Shown here piece after piece: positions 61,711 through 64,000 of a stretch of DNA of 64,000 bases; positions within the stretch are counted from its first letter, which is position 1, and every line of letters starts with the position of its first letter. The position numbers and the translations under genes are program-made. Under the pieces are notes generated by a model that worked only from the letters and a program-made list of their open reading frames with translations, was not told the DNA's origin and made no database searches. The stretch comes from Thermomonas beijingensis (GTDB lineage: Bacteria; Pseudomonadota; Gammaproteobacteria; Xanthomonadales; Xanthomonadaceae), in NCBI RefSeq assembly GCF_020034655.1, contig NZ_JAIQDJ010000011.1, forward strand, positions 1-64,000, read 5' to 3'.

Positions 61711-62250
61711 ATGAATGCCATTACACGTCCGCGCTACACCCCGGTATTGCGTCGCCTGCATTGGTTGACGGCGATTTTGATTGTCTTGGCCTACGTGCTG
61801 ATTGAGCAGCGCGGCATCTTTCCTCGTGGTAGCGGTGGCCGTGTTGCGATGATGCAGGGGCATTTCTGGGTAGGCATCAGCATCTTCTTGCTGGTTTGGG
61901 TTCGGCTTGCCGCCCGCGTGCGCGGCGGTGCGCCGGCTATCACGCCGCCGCTGGACAAAATCACCGGCATGGCTTCGAAGTTGATGCATTTGGTGCTGTA
62001 CGCATTTTTCATCGTGATGCCGCTGCTGGGTCTGGCCACGGTCTGGACCGATGGCAAAGAGATCATGATTCCGTTTACCAGCATCGTGCTGCCGGCACTA
62101 TTGCCGGAAAACGAAGAGCTGGCACACCAGCTGGAAGATTTGCACGGCACCATTGGTGAAGTGTTTTACTGGGTCATCGGTGCACACGTCCTGGCGGCAC
62201 TTTGGCACCATTTTGGCCGTCATGACGACACCCTGAAGCGGATGCTGTGA
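61711..62250 (+). CDS. Cytochrome b561 family protein
   Basis: ATG 61711 with TTGGAG upstream gives 179 residues with four membrane segments. Haem-ligand histidines are visible in RLHWLTAILIV, MQGHFWVGISIF, SKLMHLVLYAFFIVMPLLG and HVLAALWHHFGRHDD. Such small b561 proteins move electrons between the quinone pool and periplasmic acceptors or act on superoxide. No obvious partner is adjacent. Confidence 0.9.
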   Translation: MNAITRPRYTPVLRRLHWLTAILIVLAYVLIEQRGIFPRGSGGRVAMMQGHFWVGISIFLLVWVRLAARVRGGAPAITPPLDKITGMASKLMHLVLYAFFIVMPLLGLATVWTDGKEIMIPFTSIVLPALLPENEELAHQLEDLHGTIGEVFYWVIGAHVLAALWHHFGRHDDTLKRML

Positions 62251-62348
62251 GGGTAGGGCAAGCTTGACCTTGGTCAACTCACGGCAGTGGATGCGCGCGC
62301 ACAATCTTCCGCGTACGCTGCATCGCGCGTGTTTGACGGAAAAACGAC

Positions 62349-62582
62349 ATGGAATATCGAGTGACGCTGGCCACGGCGGCCCCTGATCTTGCCGTGATTG
62401 ACGATGCCATTCGGGAGGCAGATCCGGCCGCGTTGGTGGATCAAGACCCCACCGATGGCGCGCTGCGGGTAACCGCATGGATCAACGCCGAAGAGCTGGC
62501 AGCGGTGTTGGCACAGACGGGGATTACGGCTACCCGCGTGGAATTGCAGCCATCGGTTTGTTGTGGCGATTGCAGCGGCTGA
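62349..62582 (+). CDS. Small hypothetical protein with C-terminal CCGDCSG
   Basis: The 77-residue protein has a ferredoxin-like alternation (MEYRVTLATAAPDLAVIDDA, then VTAWINAEELAAVLAQTG). It ends VCCGDCSG, a clustered-cysteine tail that could bind a metal or iron-sulfur cluster. No family recognised. Lies 98 bases after the cytochrome b561 gene and ends 111 bases before the tmRNA. Likely real, function unknown. Confidence 0.65.
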   Translation: MEYRVTLATAAPDLAVIDDAIREADPAALVDQDPTDGALRVTAWINAEELAAVLAQTGITATRVELQPSVCCGDCSG

Positions 62583-62693
62583 GCAAACTGGCGAACAGGG
62601 AAAATCCGATGCAGGATGAACCGCGGTTACGCGCTGACTTGTGTATCCGCGCCGCGTCCCTATACTGCAAGAGTCGGTGATAGCGACATTCCC

Positions 62694-63046
62694 GGGGGTG
62701 CACTGGCTTCGACGGGGGTAGCGAAATCGCACGGCGCATGCCGAGGGGGTAGCTTTCCTCGTAAATCCAGCTGCAAAACTCTAGTTGCCAACGACGACAA
62801 CTACGCTCTGGCCGCTTAAGGCCTAGCCCCGAACCCACTTGTGCCTGTGCTCGTGGATGTAGGGTCATCATCACAGGATAGGTTCCGGCGGCGACCCGCC
62901 AACCGGATCCAAAATTTAGCGGGTGTGGATGACGGCGTGCTTCGCACGGTGTGTTGCCGGCATTCGAGACCAAACACCGCGCTAAGCATGTAGTGCCGGG
63001 CATGGAGCATCTTCGGACGGGGGTTCAATTCCCCCCACCTCCACCA
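62694..63046 (+). ncRNA. ssrA: Transfer-messenger RNA (tmRNA)
   Basis: 353 nt. The 5' end GGGGGTGCACTGGCTTCGAC pairs with the 3' CACCTCC before CCA. The T-arm GGTTCAATTCC and the CCACCA end are present. The tag frame (62787-62819) encodes ANDDNYALAA and stops with TAA. tmRNA frees stalled ribosomes and tags their products for proteolysis. The tRNA-like end is a known integration site, and mobile-element debris follows directly. Confidence 0.97.
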
Positions 63047-63053
63047 ATACCCT

Positions 63054-63086
63054 AAATCCCAACCCTCATCGGTTGGGATTTTTTTT
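63054..63086 (+). terminator. Rho-independent terminator of ssrA
   Basis: AAATCCCAACC / GGTTGGGATTT forms an 11-bp stem with a six-base loop, followed by a run of at least six T. It starts eight bases after the tmRNA 3' end. Confidence 0.9.
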
Positions 63087-63208
63087 GCCCGTTCCCCCAC
63101 TGTTGGCGCGGTTTCCGGGCATGGCCTCGCGAGCGCCACCCCAGCGAAGGTGGCGTTTTCACCCCCGCCGACGCCTCTCTGTTCTCCGTTTTCTCTGCTG
63201 GTCACGCG

Positions 63209-63395
63209 GTAACCTTGTTCGACACCATCGAGCAGGTGCAGGACAAGGCCACCCGCTGGCTATGGACTTACAACCACGAGCGCCCCAACATGGCGCTCGG
63301 CGGCATCACCCCAATGCAAAAACGGGCACTCGCTGCCTAGCTCCACTTTTGCTGTCCGCTAAAAGCGGGGGGATTACCGTGGGGTTTCAGCTTTC
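63209..63395 (+). mobile_element. IS3-family transposase C-terminal remnant
   Basis: Codons 63209-63340 give VTLFDTIEQVQDKATRWLWT, YNHERPNMALGGITPMQKRA and LAA then TAG, the end of an IS3 OrfB. The stretch GCTGTCCGCTAAAAGCGGGG after it may be the right end of the element. The upstream part is missing. It begins about 160 bp after the tmRNA. It differs from the remnant at 2021-2372. Confidence 0.8.
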
Positions 63396-63560
63396 GGGAC
63401 GTTTACGGGGCAGGGAATGCTGAACTGCCCGGCGTCCCGTTCTCGCACAGATACACGCCACCAGCATCGCATACAACAAAGGCCGCAACTTGCTTGCTGT
63501 CGATAAATGTACCTGACTCCATTAATTCCACTTGCGTTGCGGGCCTTGTGCGTTATGGGC
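63389..63560. repeat. Repeat copy B with 42-bp REP insertion
   Basis: It matches 266-398 in the same orientation. Between the two halves of the conserved hairpin, 63493-63534 adds 42 bp containing ATAAATGTACCTGACTCC, a REP-type half-site. ACTTG occurs at 63488-63492 and again at 63530-63534, like a 5-bp target duplication. The 63561-63706 gap shows one more faint REP arm (GGTCAGGAAGTGAACCTGGA) and no gene. Confidence 0.8.
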
Positions 63561-63706
63561 GGTCAGGAAGTGAACCTGGAACCGTTACCGCCCAAATTGC
63601 TTTCGCAGGTCGGAGAAAACCCACCCAAGCATCAGGGAGCTACTGATTGGTGGGTGTCCCGGTTCTTGTTGTTGAAATGGTGCCCCTGTTTTCTGTTTTC
63701 CCCTAA

Positions 63707-64000
63707 TCAGGCACAGGGAAGAAAATTCGCCACGCTCGTTTTTTCGTAGAACATCGATGGATCACGATAGCCTATGGCATCCAAAGTTTTGTCATTTGCC
63801 ACTTTGTGGATGGAATCAAATACCAAGCCGACTATGCCATTTCCGTCCCACGAGTAGGTGTACGCAATCATCTCGCCTCGATTCACTCCATACATTGTTG
63901 TCGATGTGTGGTAATCGAGACCCAAAGCCGTCACCAAGAGATCACCAACTCTCCACGGCCCCTTGTCGATATTGCTGCATTTTTTTGGCGCGATTATTGA
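63707..64000 (-). CDS. C-terminal part of a hypothetical protein (possible immunity protein), partial
   Basis: The minus-strand frame is open from the right window edge to a stop at 63707, giving at least 97 residues, including DLLVTALGLDYHTSTTMYGV, TYSWDGNGIVGLVFDSIHKV and ending TSVANFLPCA. AT-rich codons resemble the immunity-like gene at 487-903. Like that gene, it is followed downstream by the repeat (copy B here, copy A there). This suggests another rhs toxin/immunity cassette just outside the window. No family recognised; the start is beyond the edge. Confidence 0.6.
   Translation of the reverse strand, partial: SIIAPKKCSNIDKGPWRVGDLLVTALGLDYHTSTTMYGVNRGEMIAYTYSWDGNGIVGLVFDSIHKVANDKTLDAIGYRDPSMFYEKTSVANFLPCA

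Overview
The window looks like a chromosome segment of a gammaproteobacterium of the Xanthomonadaceae/Lysobacteraceae. I infer this from the nagZ-hpt-mtnP cluster, a YtrA-like operator in front of an ABC transporter, REP-associated tyrosine transposase (RAYT) elements of the GGGGTCAG type, a proteobacterial tmRNA ending its tag in ALAA, and many Gly/Ala-rich envelope proteins. The genus is not determined. By eye, about 28.8-49.1 kb is richer in GC than the flanks, while 32.4-34.4 kb is clearly AT-richer.

Layout. 0-2.4 kb: debris of an rhs toxin locus on the minus strand (core fragment, repeated downstream element, immunity-like gene, RHS C-terminal tip with a probable nuclease toxin domain, IS3-family remnant). 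2.4-5.0 kb: zinc-ribbon protein and bactofilin, then the carboxyltransferase subunit of methylcrotonyl-CoA carboxylase. 5.1-9.3 kb: a tightly overlapping plus-strand run rlmD-CYTH-nagZ-hpt-mtnP. 9.4-10.3 kb: two Ala-rich paralogous lipoproteins. 10.4-14.8 kb: thiolase, then a subtilisin-type autotransporter. 14.8-20.1 kb: a two-propeller sensor kinase facing an HD-GYP response regulator. 20.2-22.4 kb: leucine dehydrogenase and isovaleryl-CoA dehydrogenase. 22.6-28.7 kb: propeller-GGDEF protein, ChaN-like lipoprotein, serine hydrolase. 28.8-32.4 kb: fused isobutyryl-CoA mutase (IcmF) carrying an in-frame REP palindrome. 32.4-34.5 kb: AT-rich islet with a membrane protein, a ComEC-type metallo-beta-lactamase-fold protein and a truncated DUF2235 gene. 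34.4-42.6 kb: RAYT gene, RAYT remnant and many REP-type elements between small enzymes. 42.7-49.1 kb: ABC exporter, two diguanylate cyclases and pyrC. 49.3-56.8 kb: a three-gene SPFH/zinc-ribbon membrane module, RluF-like synthase, RIO-type kinase, and a lipase plus Asp-zincin peptidase pair. 57.1-59.8 kb: deoC-deoB-deoD. 59.8-62.6 kb: methyltransferase, acyltransferase, cytochrome b561. 62.7-64 kb: tmRNA, IS3 remnant, the second copy of the repeat seen at the left end, and a truncated gene.

How the parts work together. Several genes serve leucine/branched-chain catabolism (leucine dehydrogenase, LiuA, LiuB, thiolase, IcmF) but sit in separate transcription units. Nucleoside salvage is represented twice (hpt-mtnP and deoCBD). 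Cyclic-di-GMP turnover is dense: three GGDEF proteins and one HD-GYP protein. The most unusual signals are the REP/RAYT mobile-element network (including an insertion tolerated inside a large enzyme gene), rhs debris with a shared repeat at both ends of the window, the small AT-rich MBL/membrane-protein islet, the SPFH/zinc-ribbon module resembling the Bacillus YdjGHI set, and the lipase/Asp-zincin pair without signal peptides. No CRISPR array, prophage, rRNA or tRNA gene was recognised.
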